This document shows, one piece after another, positions 17,886 through 27,295 of a stretch of 64,000 nt of DNA; positions within the stretch are counted from its first letter, which is position 1; every line of letters begins with the position of its first letter. A program made the position numbers and the translations under genes. The notes beneath the pieces are model-generated. The model saw only the letters and a program-made list of their open reading frames with translations. It was not told the DNA's origin and did not search any database. Origin of the DNA: Blattabacterium cuenoti (lineage in GTDB: Bacteria > Bacteroidota > Bacteroidia > Flavobacteriales > Blattabacteriaceae); NCBI RefSeq assembly GCF_014252355.1, contig NZ_CP059217.1, positions 227,273 to 291,272 of the forward strand. The letters are read 5' to 3'.

Positions 17886-18620
17886 ATGTATAATCTAAAA
17901 AAAAGAATGTTTATTACAATTTTATATTTTACTTTGATAAGTATATTATTTTTTTTTTCTCAACAAACATCTAAAAATAGAAAATTTACAAAATTAAATA
18001 TTATTATTTATCCATTATATAAGGATCATTTGATTAATGAAGATATTGTAAAAAATATTTTATTTGATAAAGACAAAGGATATATAACAAAAAAAATTGG
18101 TCAATTGTGTATATTAAGAATGGAAAAAAAGTTGAATCATTATCCTTTTATAAAAAAATCTGAAATATTTTTGAGTGTGGATGGGACCTTAAACATTAAA
18201 ATTCAGGAACAACAACCAATTTTGAGAATCAAAACTGGAAACAAAGAACATTATCTAACTCAGGATGCAGAATATTTAGAACTTTCTTCTTATTATTTTA
18301 AAACCAGAGTTATATTATTAGCTACCGGAGAATTTTCAAAAGAAGAAAAACAAGAATTAGTCAAGTTAGTCAATGTCATAAATTCAGATGAATTATTAAA
18401 ACATCAAATTATTAGCATAAAAAAAACAAAAGACAATATATTTAGTTTAATACCAAAAATTGGTAATCATTATATAATATTAGGAAATCTAAAAAATTTT
18501 AGAAAAAAATTGAAAAAATTGAAAGCTTTTTACAAGCAGTATCTAAATAAAATAGATATTAATCAATATCGATTAATTGATTTACAATATAAAAATCAAG
18601 TAGTAGCAAAAAAAAGATAA
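17886..18620 (+). CDS. ftsQ: Cell division protein FtsQ
   Basis: FtsQ is a bitopic protein linking early and late septal components. The 244-residue product has a short cytoplasmic part, one membrane segment (about residues 8-26) and a periplasmic region. A POTRA-like part is followed by blocks typical of the FtsQ beta domain (INIKIQEQQPILRIK-like, AEYLELS, IDLQYKNQVV). Sequence conservation is low, as expected for FtsQ, and the placement between murC and ftsA decides the call. The start follows the murC stop codon directly. Confidence 0.88.
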   Translation: MYNLKKRMFITILYFTLISILFFFSQQTSKNRKFTKLNIIIYPLYKDHLINEDIVKNILFDKDKGYITKKIGQLCILRMEKKLNHYPFIKKSEIFLSVDGTLNIKIQEQQPILRIKTGNKEHYLTQDAEYLELSSYYFKTRVILLATGEFSKEEKQELVKLVNVINSDELLKHQIISIKKTKDNIFSLIPKIGNHYIILGNLKNFRKKLKKLKAFYKQYLNKIDINQYRLIDLQYKNQVVAKKR

Positions 18621-18624
18621 GTCT

Positions 18625-19977
18625 ATGGAATATCAAGATATAGCTATTGGTCTAGATGTTGGGACTACGAAGATTGTAGCTATGGTAGGAAGAAAAAATG
18701 AATATAATAAAATTGAAATTTTAGGAATTGGAAGATCTAAAAGTATAGGAGTACATAGAGGAGTAGTTAACAATATTACTCAAACTATTGAATCAATTAG
18801 AGAAGCTGTAAATGAAGCGGAACATAGTTCTGGATTAAAGATAAAAGAGGTTATTGTTGGTATTGCTGGTCAGCATATTAGAAGTCTTCAACATAGTGAT
18901 TATATCACTAGATTAGATTTTGAAAATGTTATTAATATAAAAGATATACAACAATTAATTGATCAGGTTCATAAACTTGTTATGCTTCCAGGAGAAGAAA
19001 TAATTCATGTTCTTCCACAAGAATATAAAGTTGATAGTCAAGCAGAAATATGTGAACCAATTGGAATGTATGGAAATAGATTAGAAGCTAATTTTCATGT
19101 AGTAGTAGGTCAGATTTCTTCTATTAGAAATATTGGTATATGTGTGAAAGCAGCTGGACTCAATTTAGCTGGTATGACTTTAGAACCTCTAGCTTCTGCA
19201 GAAGCTGTTTTGAATACAGAAGAAAGAGAAGCAGGAGTTGCTTTGGTTGATATAGGAGGAGGAACTACTGATTTAGCTATATTTAAAGATAATATTATTC
19301 GTCATACTGCTGTGATTCCTTTTGGAGGAAATATGATAACTGAAAATATCAAAACAGATTGTTTAATTATTGAAAGACAAGCAGAATTATTAAAAGTCAA
19401 GTTTGGATCTGCTTGGCCAGGAGAGAATAAAGAAACAGAAATTGTTTGTATTCCTGGATTAAGAGGAAGAGATCCTAAAGAAATTTCTTTAAAACGTCTT
19501 TCTAGAATTATTCATTCTAGAGTAAGTGAAATTTTGGAACAAGTTAATATCGAATTAAAAACTTATGGAAATGAAGAACACAAGAAAAGACTTATAGCAG
19601 GAATAGTTATGACAGGAGGGGGATCACAATTAAAACATCTTCGTCCGTTAACAGAATATATTACAGGAATGGATGTACGTATTGGATATTCTAATGAACA
19701 TATTTATGGATTAGGAAATGGAATGATTAGTAATCCAGAATATGCTACATCTATAGGATTAGTAATTAGGGGATTGAAAGATAAAAATCACAAAATTTTT
19801 AACTATTCTACAGAAATAGAAGAAACTAATCAGGTTTTCAAAAAAAATAAACATAATAGATTTTCTTCTTATAAATGGAATTTTCATAATAAAACTTCAC
19901 AATATAAAAATAAATCAAAATCTTTTTTTGAAATTTGGGCAGATAAGTTTCGTCAAATACTGAATGATACAGAATAA
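18625..19977 (+). CDS. ftsA: Cell division protein FtsA
   Basis: FtsA is an actin-like ATPase that tethers FtsZ to the membrane. The phosphate-1 motif IGLDVGTTKIVAMVG is at the N-terminus. The SHS2 (1C) domain with VGIAGQHI follows, phosphate-2 is LVDIGGGTTDLAIF near residue 207, and the adenosine motif VMTGGGSQL lies near 331. The C-terminal FFEIWADKFRQILND can form the amphipathic membrane-targeting helix. At 450 residues it is complete. One base separates its stop codon from the preferred ftsZ start. Confidence 0.97.
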   Translation: MEYQDIAIGLDVGTTKIVAMVGRKNEYNKIEILGIGRSKSIGVHRGVVNNITQTIESIREAVNEAEHSSGLKIKEVIVGIAGQHIRSLQHSDYITRLDFENVINIKDIQQLIDQVHKLVMLPGEEIIHVLPQEYKVDSQAEICEPIGMYGNRLEANFHVVVGQISSIRNIGICVKAAGLNLAGMTLEPLASAEAVLNTEEREAGVALVDIGGGTTDLAIFKDNIIRHTAVIPFGGNMITENIKTDCLIIERQAELLKVKFGSAWPGENKETEIVCIPGLRGRDPKEISLKRLSRIIHSRVSEILEQVNIELKTYGNEEHKKRLIAGIVMTGGGSQLKHLRPLTEYITGMDVRIGYSNEHIYGLGNGMISNPEYATSIGLVIRGLKDKNHKIFNYSTEIEETNQVFKKNKHNRFSSYKWNFHNKTSQYKNKSKSFFEIWADKFRQILNDTE

Positions 19978-19978
19978 G

Positions 19979-21376
19979 ATGAAAAAAGAAAATGTTATTA
20001 TACAACAAAAAACAGAAAATAATAATAATCAAAAAGACAATATTAAAGGGTTGAATAAAAATCGTTCTGCCTCCATAAAGGTTATTGGAGTTGGAGGTGG
20101 TGGAAGCAATGCATTGAGTTATATGTTTGAACAAGGAATTAACGGAGTTGATTTTATAGCGTGTAATACAGATTCTCAAGCTTTGCAAAATAATCCAGTG
20201 CCTTTAAAAATTCAATTAGGGGCTTCTATTACAGAGGGCTTAGGAGCTGGAGCAGATCCAGAAATTGGAGAAAAAGCAGCTCTAGAGAGTTTAGAAGAGA
20301 TAAAAAATATTTTAGATTCTAATACCAAAATGACTTTTATAACAGCTGGAATGGGAGGTGGAACAGGAACAGGCGCCGCACCAATTATTGCAGGTATTTC
20401 AAAAGAAAAAGGAATATTAACTGTAGGTATAGTGACTATTCCGTTTCACTTTGAAGGCAAAATGAGATTGCAACAAGCTCAAAAAGGAATAGAATCTTTA
20501 AGAAAAAATGTAGATTCATTGATTGTTATAAATAATGATAAATTAAGAGAATTATATGGTAACCTTGGATTTAAAGCAGGATTTGCTAAAGCAGATGAAG
20601 TATTAACTACTGCAGCAAAAGGAATTGCAGAAGTTATTACACATCATTATAAACAAAATATTGATTTAAGAGATACCAGAACAGTATTAAAAGAAAGTGG
20701 AACTGCAATTATGGGATCAGCTATTTCTATAGGAGAAAATAGAGCAAAAGAAGCAGTTATACAAGCATTGGATTCTCCTCTTTTAAATGATAATAAAATA
20801 ACTGGAGCAAAAAATGTTCTTTTGCTAATAGTTTCAGGAAAAATTGAAATTACAATAGATGAAATAGGAATAATTAGTGATTATATTCAAGCAGAAGCTG
20901 GAAATAATGCAAATATTATTATGGGATTAGGAGAAGATGAAAAATTAGAAGAAAGTATTTCCGTAACTATAGTAGCGACTGGATTTCCTACAGAAGTACA
21001 AAGATTTATTAATCATGAAGAAAAGAAAATATTTCATAAGTTAGAGGATAATAAAAAATTAAAACAAGATGGAATACATCCTTATTCTATAATCGATACG
21101 GAGCCATATAAAAAAAAACCTGGATACTACAAACAAAGTACATCTGAAAATTTAGATACTTATTCTTTAGATAACAATAACAAAAATGACTCTTTTTTTA
21201 ATCAGATTAATAAGAATGGTAATAACACTATTAATGAAAAAAAACAAATTCAGTATTATAAAACACAAGAACATAAAAAAAAATACTTACTTGAAGATCA
21301 TTTTGATCTTCCTATTTATTCTAATTATAACGAAGACTTAAATAATAATAATAATAATCATACTCAAAAAAAATAA
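19979..21376 (+). CDS. ftsZ: Cell division protein FtsZ
   Basis: FtsZ is the tubulin-like GTPase that forms the division ring. The nucleotide-binding GVGGGGSNAL is near residue 37, the tubulin signature GGGTGTGAAP near 125, and the synergy-loop region AKADEVLTTAAKG near 205. The globular core ends near residue 340. It is followed by a long hydrophilic linker rich in Asn, Lys and Asp that ends NEDLNNNNNNHTQKK, without an obvious canonical C-terminal peptide. The ATG at 19979 is preferred over the in-frame one at 19964 because the latter overlaps ftsA. This is the last gene of the cluster. Confidence 0.97.
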   Translation: MKKENVIIQQKTENNNNQKDNIKGLNKNRSASIKVIGVGGGGSNALSYMFEQGINGVDFIACNTDSQALQNNPVPLKIQLGASITEGLGAGADPEIGEKAALESLEEIKNILDSNTKMTFITAGMGGGTGTGAAPIIAGISKEKGILTVGIVTIPFHFEGKMRLQQAQKGIESLRKNVDSLIVINNDKLRELYGNLGFKAGFAKADEVLTTAAKGIAEVITHHYKQNIDLRDTRTVLKESGTAIMGSAISIGENRAKEAVIQALDSPLLNDNKITGAKNVLLLIVSGKIEITIDEIGIISDYIQAEAGNNANIIMGLGEDEKLEESISVTIVATGFPTEVQRFINHEEKKIFHKLEDNKKLKQDGIHPYSIIDTEPYKKKPGYYKQSTSENLDTYSLDNNNKNDSFFNQINKNGNNTINEKKQIQYYKTQEHKKKYLLEDHFDLPIYSNYNEDLNNNNNNHTQKK

Positions 21377-21408
21377 TAAATAAAATTAGCATCATAAATC
21401 AGCATTAT

Positions 21409-22878
21409 ATGGATGATTTTGTAATTCCAAAAGGAACTAGAGATTTTTCATCTATAGAAATTAAAAAAAGAAATTACTTAATTAAAATTATTAGAGAAAA
21501 ATTTGAGATTTTTGGGTTTTCTCCTATAGAAACTCCTTCTTTTGAAAATTTATCCACTCTTATGGAAAAATATGGACAAGAAGGAGATTATTTAATATTT
21601 AAATTACTTCGTTCTGGGGATATTTTAAAAAATAAACTTTTAAATTATTTAAATAATAACAAAAATAATTTTGATATTATTAATTATACTACTATAATTA
21701 AAGAAATATCTAACAAGGGATTAAGATATGACTTAACAGTTCCCTTTGTTCGTTATGTATCTATGCATAGAAATGAAATAACTTTTCCTTTTAAACGATA
21801 TCAAATACAACCTGTATGGAGAGCTGATAATCCACAACAAGGAAGGTTTAGAGAATTTTATCAATGTGATGCAGATATGATAGGATCTCAATCTGTTTCT
21901 TCATTATGGCAAGAAATTGATTTTTTGAAATTATGTGATGAGATTTTTAATGCATTAAATTTTTCTGTTATTATCAATATTAACCATATAGATATTTTAA
22001 AAGGATTAGCAGAAATATCTGGTATAAAAAATCATCTATGGAAAGATTTTATTGCTTCTTTAGATAAATGGAATAAAATGGGAAAACATGTAGTGAAACA
22101 CGAAATGATACAAAAAGGAATTTCGTATAAGTCTTTTGAAAAGATATCTATTTTTTTTGATATGAAAGAAGATTTTGACAAAAAAATAGATATTATAATC
22201 AAAGCTTTTCAATATTCCAAAACAGGAATAAAAGGAGTGAAAGATATTAGTTTTATATTTCAAAATATGAATAAGTTGTCTTTAAAAAAGATCAAATTAC
22301 AATGGAACATGTCTTTATCAAGAGGAATGAATTATTATACAGGAACTATATTTGAAATCACAGCTAAATCTATTATAAAAAAACAAAATGATGTAGTAAA
22401 ACATAAACAATCTATCGGAGGTGGAGGAAGATATGATAAATTATCTAGTTATTTTGGAATGAAAAATTTTTCTGGTATAGGAATTTCTTTTGGATTAGAT
22501 AGAATATATATATATATGGAAAAACATAATTTATTTTCTATAATTAATAATTGCAAATTTCCACCATCAAAAGTATTATTTATTAATTTTGGAGAAACAG
22601 AAGTGATACATGCATATCATATGATAAGTTGTTTAAGAGATCATGGAATTTCTACTCAATTATATCCTAATGCAATCAGTATAAAAAAACAATTTTTGTA
22701 TGCTGATAAAAATAATATTCCATTTACCATTAGTATAGGCAAACAAGAGATAGAAAATAAAAAAATAAAAGTAAAAAATATCAACAATAGAATTGAAATA
22801 GAATATGATAATTTACAAAATGTAATTCAACATTTAACTTCTTATTTTAAATCAAATGCAAGTTTATTTGTTGAATAA
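21409..22878 (+). CDS. hisS: Histidyl-tRNA synthetase
   Basis: HisRS charges tRNA-His; a tRNA-His gene lies at 39807. Class II motif 1 is represented by the PKGTRDF start and ETPSFE. Motif 2 is RADNPQQGRFREFYQCDAD, and the histidine-specific blocks SLSRGMNYYTG and GGGGRYD follow. Motif 3 is SGIGISFGLDRI. The C-terminal anticodon-binding domain covers the last 95 residues or so. At 489 residues it is slightly longer than the typical 430-460, with an insertion near residues 75-95. It lies 32 bp after ftsZ on the same strand. Confidence 0.96.
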   Translation: MDDFVIPKGTRDFSSIEIKKRNYLIKIIREKFEIFGFSPIETPSFENLSTLMEKYGQEGDYLIFKLLRSGDILKNKLLNYLNNNKNNFDIINYTTIIKEISNKGLRYDLTVPFVRYVSMHRNEITFPFKRYQIQPVWRADNPQQGRFREFYQCDADMIGSQSVSSLWQEIDFLKLCDEIFNALNFSVIININHIDILKGLAEISGIKNHLWKDFIASLDKWNKMGKHVVKHEMIQKGISYKSFEKISIFFDMKEDFDKKIDIIIKAFQYSKTGIKGVKDISFIFQNMNKLSLKKIKLQWNMSLSRGMNYYTGTIFEITAKSIIKKQNDVVKHKQSIGGGGRYDKLSSYFGMKNFSGIGISFGLDRIYIYMEKHNLFSIINNCKFPPSKVLFINFGETEVIHAYHMISCLRDHGISTQLYPNAISIKKQFLYADKNNIPFTISIGKQEIENKKIKVKNINNRIEIEYDNLQNVIQHLTSYFKSNASLFVE

Positions 22879-22953
22879 CTAATAATATACTATAAATTTT
22901 ATATTACTATTAATGATATTATTATAATACAAATGTTAATGATTTTATTTTTT

Positions 22954-23610
22954 TTATTTAAAATCTATAATATAAACTAAATAATGATCATCTATTTTTC
23001 GATAAAAAGCAGAAAATTTTTTACTATAGGATTCCTTAATTACCCAACAAGATATAGAAGAAGTTTTATAATTTGTATCTATACAAAAAGGAGATACTTT
23101 ATAATGATCTAAAAAACTATAAAATTGACCTCCCTCTAATTTATATAAACTTTCTTTAATTCCCCATATAATATGCAAATAATCTTCTTCATAATGAGGA
23201 TTAATAAAAATTGATTCATCTTCTCTCAAAAATTTTTTCTTAATTTTCAATATTTTTTTGTCTTGTCTCAATTTTTCTATATCTATCCCTATATGATATG
23301 AACTGACAGCTATTGCTATCTTCTCAAAAGAATGACTAAATGAAATATATTTATTTTTTTCTTCATTTTCAATAAATGGTTTTCTTTTATGATTATAAAA
23401 AATATTGTTATTAATGCCTATATATTTTAGAGCATAACGTATCCCTAAATATTCTTTTTTTCTTTTTTCAGATAAAGAAAAAAAATGTTTTTTTTCTTTA
23501 TCTGAAAGAATTACAGGTTCTAAATAATTGTTTTTTAAATATTCCCATCTAAAAACAATAATTTGTGTGTGTAATGTAGTAGTACGAATATTATCAATGT
23601 ACATGAACAA
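22954..23610 (-). CDS. 4'-phosphopantetheinyl transferase superfamily protein (Sfp-type)
   Basis: This enzyme family transfers phosphopantetheine from CoA to a carrier-protein serine, here presumably acyl carrier protein for the fatty-acid pathway that includes fabI. Family blocks are HKRKPFI, SFSHSFEKIAIAVS, the magnesium-binding GIDIEKL and WGIKESLYKLEGG. At 218 residues it is about the size of Sfp-type enzymes from Bacteroidetes and larger than AcpS. It stands alone on the minus strand between hisS and mrp. Confidence 0.85.
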   Translation of the reverse strand: MFMYIDNIRTTTLHTQIIVFRWEYLKNNYLEPVILSDKEKKHFFSLSEKRKKEYLGIRYALKYIGINNNIFYNHKRKPFIENEEKNKYISFSHSFEKIAIAVSSYHIGIDIEKLRQDKKILKIKKKFLREDESIFINPHYEEDYLHIIWGIKESLYKLEGGQFYSFLDHYKVSPFCIDTNYKTSSISCWVIKESYSKKFSAFYRKIDDHYLVYIIDFK

Positions 23611-23678
23611 AATATGTCTTAATTTATTTTTTATTTAATTTTAAACTACTATTCATTACTATTTTTTATAATAATAAA

Positions 23679-24749
23679 ATGAGTGATTTGGTTTCACAAA
23701 AACAACAAATTATAAAAGCATTAGAAACTGTTTTTATAGAAAATAAAAAACAAAATATTATTCAATCTGGAATGGTTGAAAAAATAGATATTGATGAAAA
23801 TGAAATTATTATTTTCATAAAATTAAATAATCCTACGATGCATGTAAAACAAAAATTGAAACAAACAATTTTTAAAACTATAGACATCTATAATAACAAT
23901 ATAAAACAAAAAGTGCGATTAGAAATCGCAAATAAATTAAATTATCGAAATAACAATAATAAAAAATTTACTGGCATCAAAAATATTATAGCAATAGCTT
24001 CTGGAAAGGGTGGTGTTGGAAAATCTATAGTTTCTACTAATATTTCTGTAACTTTAGCAAACATGGGATTTCACGTAGGTTTATTGGATGCCGATATTTA
24101 TGGACCGTCTATTCCTATTTTGTTTAATATAAAAGAAAAAGATTTCTATTATGGTATAATTAAAAAAAACGAATGTACTGAAAGTTATATAATGAAACCT
24201 ATTATAAAAAATAAAGTACATATTCAATCTATAGGATTTTTTTCTAAAGCTGGACAGGCTATAGTTTGGAGAGGCCCGATGGCTAGTAAAGCATTACATC
24301 AATTAATTCATGAAACTGAATGGGGATATTTAGATTTTTTAATTATTGATCTTCCACCTGGAACAAGTGATATACACTTGTCTATTTTACAAGATTTATC
24401 TATGACAGGGGTTGTTATGGTTAGTACACCACAAAAATTATCATTATCAGATGTTCATAGATCTATTGGTATGTTTCGTATTAATACCATATATGTTCCG
24501 ATCATAGGAATTATAGAAAATATGTCGTCTTTTATTGACAACAGTCAACCTTTATTTGAACAAAATACAGTAAAAGAATTTGCCATAAAATTAGATTTAT
24601 TTTTTTTAGGAAAGATCCCAATGATTAAAAAAATTCAAGAATATTCTGATTTAGGCATTCCAGTTGTTTTAAAAAATTACAAAGTAAAACAAATTTTTTT
24701 GCAAATAACAAAAAATATTATACGTAAATTAGATGAATTGGTTGAATGA
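23679..24749 (+). CDS. mrp: Mrp/ApbC family Fe-S cluster carrier ATPase
   Basis: This is a cytosolic P-loop ATPase of the Mrp/NBP35 group, implicated in Fe-S cluster transfer. An N-terminal MIP18-like domain covers about residues 1-90. The deviant Walker A SGKGGVGKS is near residue 109, switch regions are DADIYGPS and DLPPGTSD, and VSTPQKLSLSDV follows. The CxxC seen near the C-terminus of many Mrp proteins (after ENMSxF) is absent here, so cluster binding through that motif is not supported. The length of 356 residues is normal. Confidence 0.9.
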   Translation: MSDLVSQKQQIIKALETVFIENKKQNIIQSGMVEKIDIDENEIIIFIKLNNPTMHVKQKLKQTIFKTIDIYNNNIKQKVRLEIANKLNYRNNNNKKFTGIKNIIAIASGKGGVGKSIVSTNISVTLANMGFHVGLLDADIYGPSIPILFNIKEKDFYYGIIKKNECTESYIMKPIIKNKVHIQSIGFFSKAGQAIVWRGPMASKALHQLIHETEWGYLDFLIIDLPPGTSDIHLSILQDLSMTGVVMVSTPQKLSLSDVHRSIGMFRINTIYVPIIGIIENMSSFIDNSQPLFEQNTVKEFAIKLDLFFLGKIPMIKKIQEYSDLGIPVVLKNYKVKQIFLQITKNIIRKLDELVE

Positions 24750-24773
24750 ATAATAATGCATTTATTTATACAA

Positions 24774-25805
24774 TTATTTTATTATATCTACTTCGAGTGA
24801 TAATGTTATATTAAATTTTGTTTTTATATTTTGTATTATTTTTTTTGAAAAACAGTATATTTCTTTTCCACTAGCGTTTCCATAATTGACTAAAATTATC
24901 GGTTGTTTTTTATATGATCCTACATTACCAATTTTTTTACCTTTCCACCCAATTGTTTCAATCAATGAACTTGCAGATAATTTTGCTTTTTGTTTAGAAA
25001 CTTGAATACCTTTTATAGTTGGATATTTATCTTTTAATTTATTAAACTTTAATTTATTAACAATAGGATTTTTGAAAAAACTTCCTGCATTTCCTATTTT
25101 TTTTGGATTTGGAAGTTTTTTGGTTCTTATATTATAGATAGCTAGGCTTACATCGTAAATAGTAGGTTGTTTAATTTTCAGATTTTCTAATTCTTGTTGA
25201 ACTTCAAGATAAGAAGTATTTATATTATGATATCTTTTTCTTAATAAAAAAGAAACAGATACGATAATGAATTGATTTATATAAGATGGATGCTTAAAAA
25301 AAGAATAACGGTATTTTAGTTTACATTCATTTTTTGAAAATATTATAAATTTATCTTTATTTATTTCATATACTTGAACTTCCAATAATACATCTTTTAT
25401 TTCTGTTCCATATGCTCCAATATTTTGTATTGGAGCAGCGCCAACTGTTCCAGGAATATGAGATAAATTTTCTAAACCACCAAATCCTTTTTTTATTGTC
25501 CAATTAACAAAATTATTCCAATTTTCGCCACAAAAAGCTTGAACAATAACTTGATGTTTTTTTTCATATATTACTTTTTTTCCGGATATTTCCATTTTTA
25601 CTACAATTCCAGGATAATAATTATTTATAAATAATATGTTGCTACCATTTCCTAAAAAAAATTTTGGTATTTTTGGATATATATTGCCTAATATATGTAG
25701 ATTATGTAAATCTTTTATATTTTTAATAGTTAAAAAGTAATGTGCATATACCATTATGCCAAATGTATTCAGTTTTTGAATACAAAAATTATTTTTTATA
25801 TACAT
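24774..25805 (-). CDS. murB: UDP-N-acetylenolpyruvoylglucosamine reductase
   Basis: MurB is the FAD enzyme that reduces UDP-GlcNAc-enolpyruvate to UDP-MurNAc. FAD-binding blocks are NTFGI near the start, LGNGSNILF near residue 55, GLENLSHIPGTVGAAPIQNIGAYG near 115 (given as consecutive motifs) and RYSFFK. The catalytic serine lies in GNAGSFFKNP. The frame stays open upstream to 26126, but the ATG at 25805 is chosen because it gives MYIKNNFCIQKLNTFG, as in homologues, a 343-residue length, and no overlap with the divergent small gene. Confidence 0.94.
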   Translation of the reverse strand: MYIKNNFCIQKLNTFGIMVYAHYFLTIKNIKDLHNLHILGNIYPKIPKFFLGNGSNILFINNYYPGIVVKMEISGKKVIYEKKHQVIVQAFCGENWNNFVNWTIKKGFGGLENLSHIPGTVGAAPIQNIGAYGTEIKDVLLEVQVYEINKDKFIIFSKNECKLKYRYSFFKHPSYINQFIIVSVSFLLRKRYHNINTSYLEVQQELENLKIKQPTIYDVSLAIYNIRTKKLPNPKKIGNAGSFFKNPIVNKLKFNKLKDKYPTIKGIQVSKQKAKLSASSLIETIGWKGKKIGNVGSYKKQPIILVNYGNASGKEIYCFSKKIIQNIKTKFNITLSLEVDIIK

Positions 25806-25818
25806 ACATATATAATAA

Positions 25819-25842
25819 ATGCACAAATACAATTTTGTGCAT
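25819..25842. promoter_or_regulatory. Perfect inverted repeat between divergent murB and a YtxH-like gene
   Basis: The arms ATGCACAAA and TTTGTGCAT (9 bp each) flank a 6-base loop. The site lies 14 bp upstream of the murB start and 43 bp upstream of the divergent small gene. It could be an operator or a hairpin in a 5' leader. There is no poly-T run to suggest a terminator. Confidence 0.35.
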
Positions 25843-25884
25843 AAGTATTGTATGATTAAATTTATCATTAAAAAATAATATAAT

Positions 25885-26160
25885 ATGAAAAAAAATGGAA
25901 ATTTTATTTTTGGAGTCATTTTTGGTTCTTTAGCAGTCTTAATATTAAGTAAATTTTTTTCATCAAAATCAAAAGAAGATAAAATGATAAATATGTTTGG
26001 AGAAACAACGGAAAAAATCAAAGAAAATTTTAAAGAACTTGTAAAAAAGTTTGGAAAAATAGTTAAAGAAATGAAATATAATTTTGAACATAATAAATGT
26101 TGTAGTAAGAAAAATAAAACAGACAAAATAGATCAAGTAGAGGAAGAATTGGGGACATAG
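25885..26160 (+). CDS. Small YtxH-like membrane-anchored protein
   Basis: The 91-residue product begins with a glycine-containing hydrophobic segment (about residues 6-22, IFGVIFGSLAVLILSKFF). A charged helical tail rich in Lys and Glu follows, with a CC pair near residue 72. This is the plan of YtxH-domain proteins, found in many Bacteroidetes just upstream of a phage-holin-like membrane gene, as here. The precise function is unknown. The coding call rests on typical codon use, the ATG start and the conserved gene pair. Confidence 0.7.
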   Translation: MKKNGNFIFGVIFGSLAVLILSKFFSSKSKEDKMINMFGETTEKIKENFKELVKKFGKIVKEMKYNFEHNKCCSKKNKTDKIDQVEEELGT

Positions 26161-26185
26161 ACCATTTTATTATTGGTTAAATAAT

Positions 26186-26503
26186 ATGTTTTTTTTTATT
26201 AAAAATTTATTAATAAAAAAAATTTCATCCTTAAAAAAGGAAATGGTTATATGGATAATTAACATTATGACAGAAATTTTACTTATTTTTTTTTTTATTA
26301 TACTTTTTATAATTATTTTGTTTGTAGGTAGTATTTTACTGTCTTTCATTTTATCTTATTATTTTAACAACTATATTTTTGGTTTTGGTTTAGTTGTACT
26401 TATTTATTTTTTTATTTTATTTTTTACATTTTTTGTTTTCAAAAATATTATTCGATTTTTCATTAAAAATTCACTACAAAAAATGTTTGATAGATATAAT
26501 TAA
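26186..26503 (+). CDS. Small two-span membrane protein, Holin-X-like
   Basis: The 105-residue product has a charged N-terminus and two strongly hydrophobic segments (about residues 22-56 and 60-90) followed by a basic end. It resembles the putative Actinobacterial Holin-X type of short membrane proteins that accompany YtxH-like genes. The match is by topology and neighbourhood rather than by motif. It lies 25 bp after the YtxH-like gene and 6 bp before rlmB, so the three are probably co-transcribed. Confidence 0.6.
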   Translation: MFFFIKNLLIKKISSLKKEMVIWIINIMTEILLIFFFIILFIIILFVGSILLSFILSYYFNNYIFGFGLVVLIYFFILFFTFFVFKNIIRFFIKNSLQKMFDRYN

Positions 26504-26509
26504 TTTTTT

Positions 26510-27295
26510 ATGAAAACATTTCAAATTATTTATGGAATTCATCCGTTAATAGAAGCTATTAAAGAAAAAAAAATTATAAAAAAATTATTTTTTCAAAAAG
26601 AAATTAATATCAAAATAGGAGCCAATTATAAAAAATTACTATACTTGTCGAAACAAATGAATATTCCTGTACATTTTGTTTCTAAACATCGATTTGATCA
26701 TGATCAATTAAAATATAAAAACCATCAAGGAGTTTTTGCCTTGTTATCACCTATAAAAACTTTTAATATAAAAAACTTACTACCAACATTTTATAAACAA
26801 CATAAAAATCCACTATTGCTTGTTTTAGATCGCATTACAGACGTAAAAAATTTTGGATCTATTATTCGTACTGCAGCTTGTTCAGGTGTACATTCTATTA
26901 TTATTCCAAATAAATCTACAGCAAGGATTAATTCCGATTCTATTAAAACTTCTTCAGGGGCTTTATTCAAAATTCCAATATGTAAAGAAAACAACATTCA
27001 AACAACTATCAGATATTTAATTAAATCTGGATTACAAATTATCTCAGCAACAGAAAAATCTGATATTTCTTGGTATAAAATAGACTTTTCTGGTCCTACC
27101 GCTATTATACTTGGAAATGAAGAAAATGGTATTTCTAGCAAATATTTAAAGTTATCTTCATATCAAGTCAAAATTCCATTATCAATACAAGGCATATCTT
27201 CTTTGAATGTTTCAGTAGTTTGTGGAATATTATTATATGAAGTTTTTAGACAAAGAAAAATTAAAAATCAGATTGAAAGTGCCGTAAAAAATTAA
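26510..27295 (+). CDS. rlmB: 23S rRNA (guanosine-2251-2'-O)-methyltransferase, SpoU family
   Basis: This SPOUT-fold enzyme methylates a 2'-hydroxyl of rRNA with SAM. The N-terminal substrate-binding part has [10 protein letters not shown] and HQGVFALL. The three SpoU motifs are [19 protein letters not shown] near residue 107, [10 protein letters not shown] near 205 and [19 protein letters not shown] near 224. At 261 residues it fits RlmB better than TrmH. Its last 35 bases overlap the 3' end of the convergent pheS gene. Confidence 0.9.
   Translation: MKTFQIIYGIHPLIEAIKEKKIIKKLFFQKEINIKIGANYKKLLYLSKQMNIPVHFVSKHRFDHDQLKYKNHQGVFALLSPIKTFNIKNLLPTFYKQHKNPLLLVLDRITDVKNFGSIIRTAACSGVHSIIIPNKSTARINSDSIKTSSGALFKIPICKENNIQTTIRYLIKSGLQIISATEKSDISWYKIDFSGPTAIILGNEENGISSKYLKLSSYQVKIPLSIQGISSLNVSVVCGILLYEVFRQRKIKNQIESAVKN

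Noticed and set aside
25806-26126. 107-residue N-terminal extension of MurB
   Set aside because: It overlaps the divergent YtxH-like gene, has no family similarity, and the ATG at 25805 gives the normal MurB start and length.
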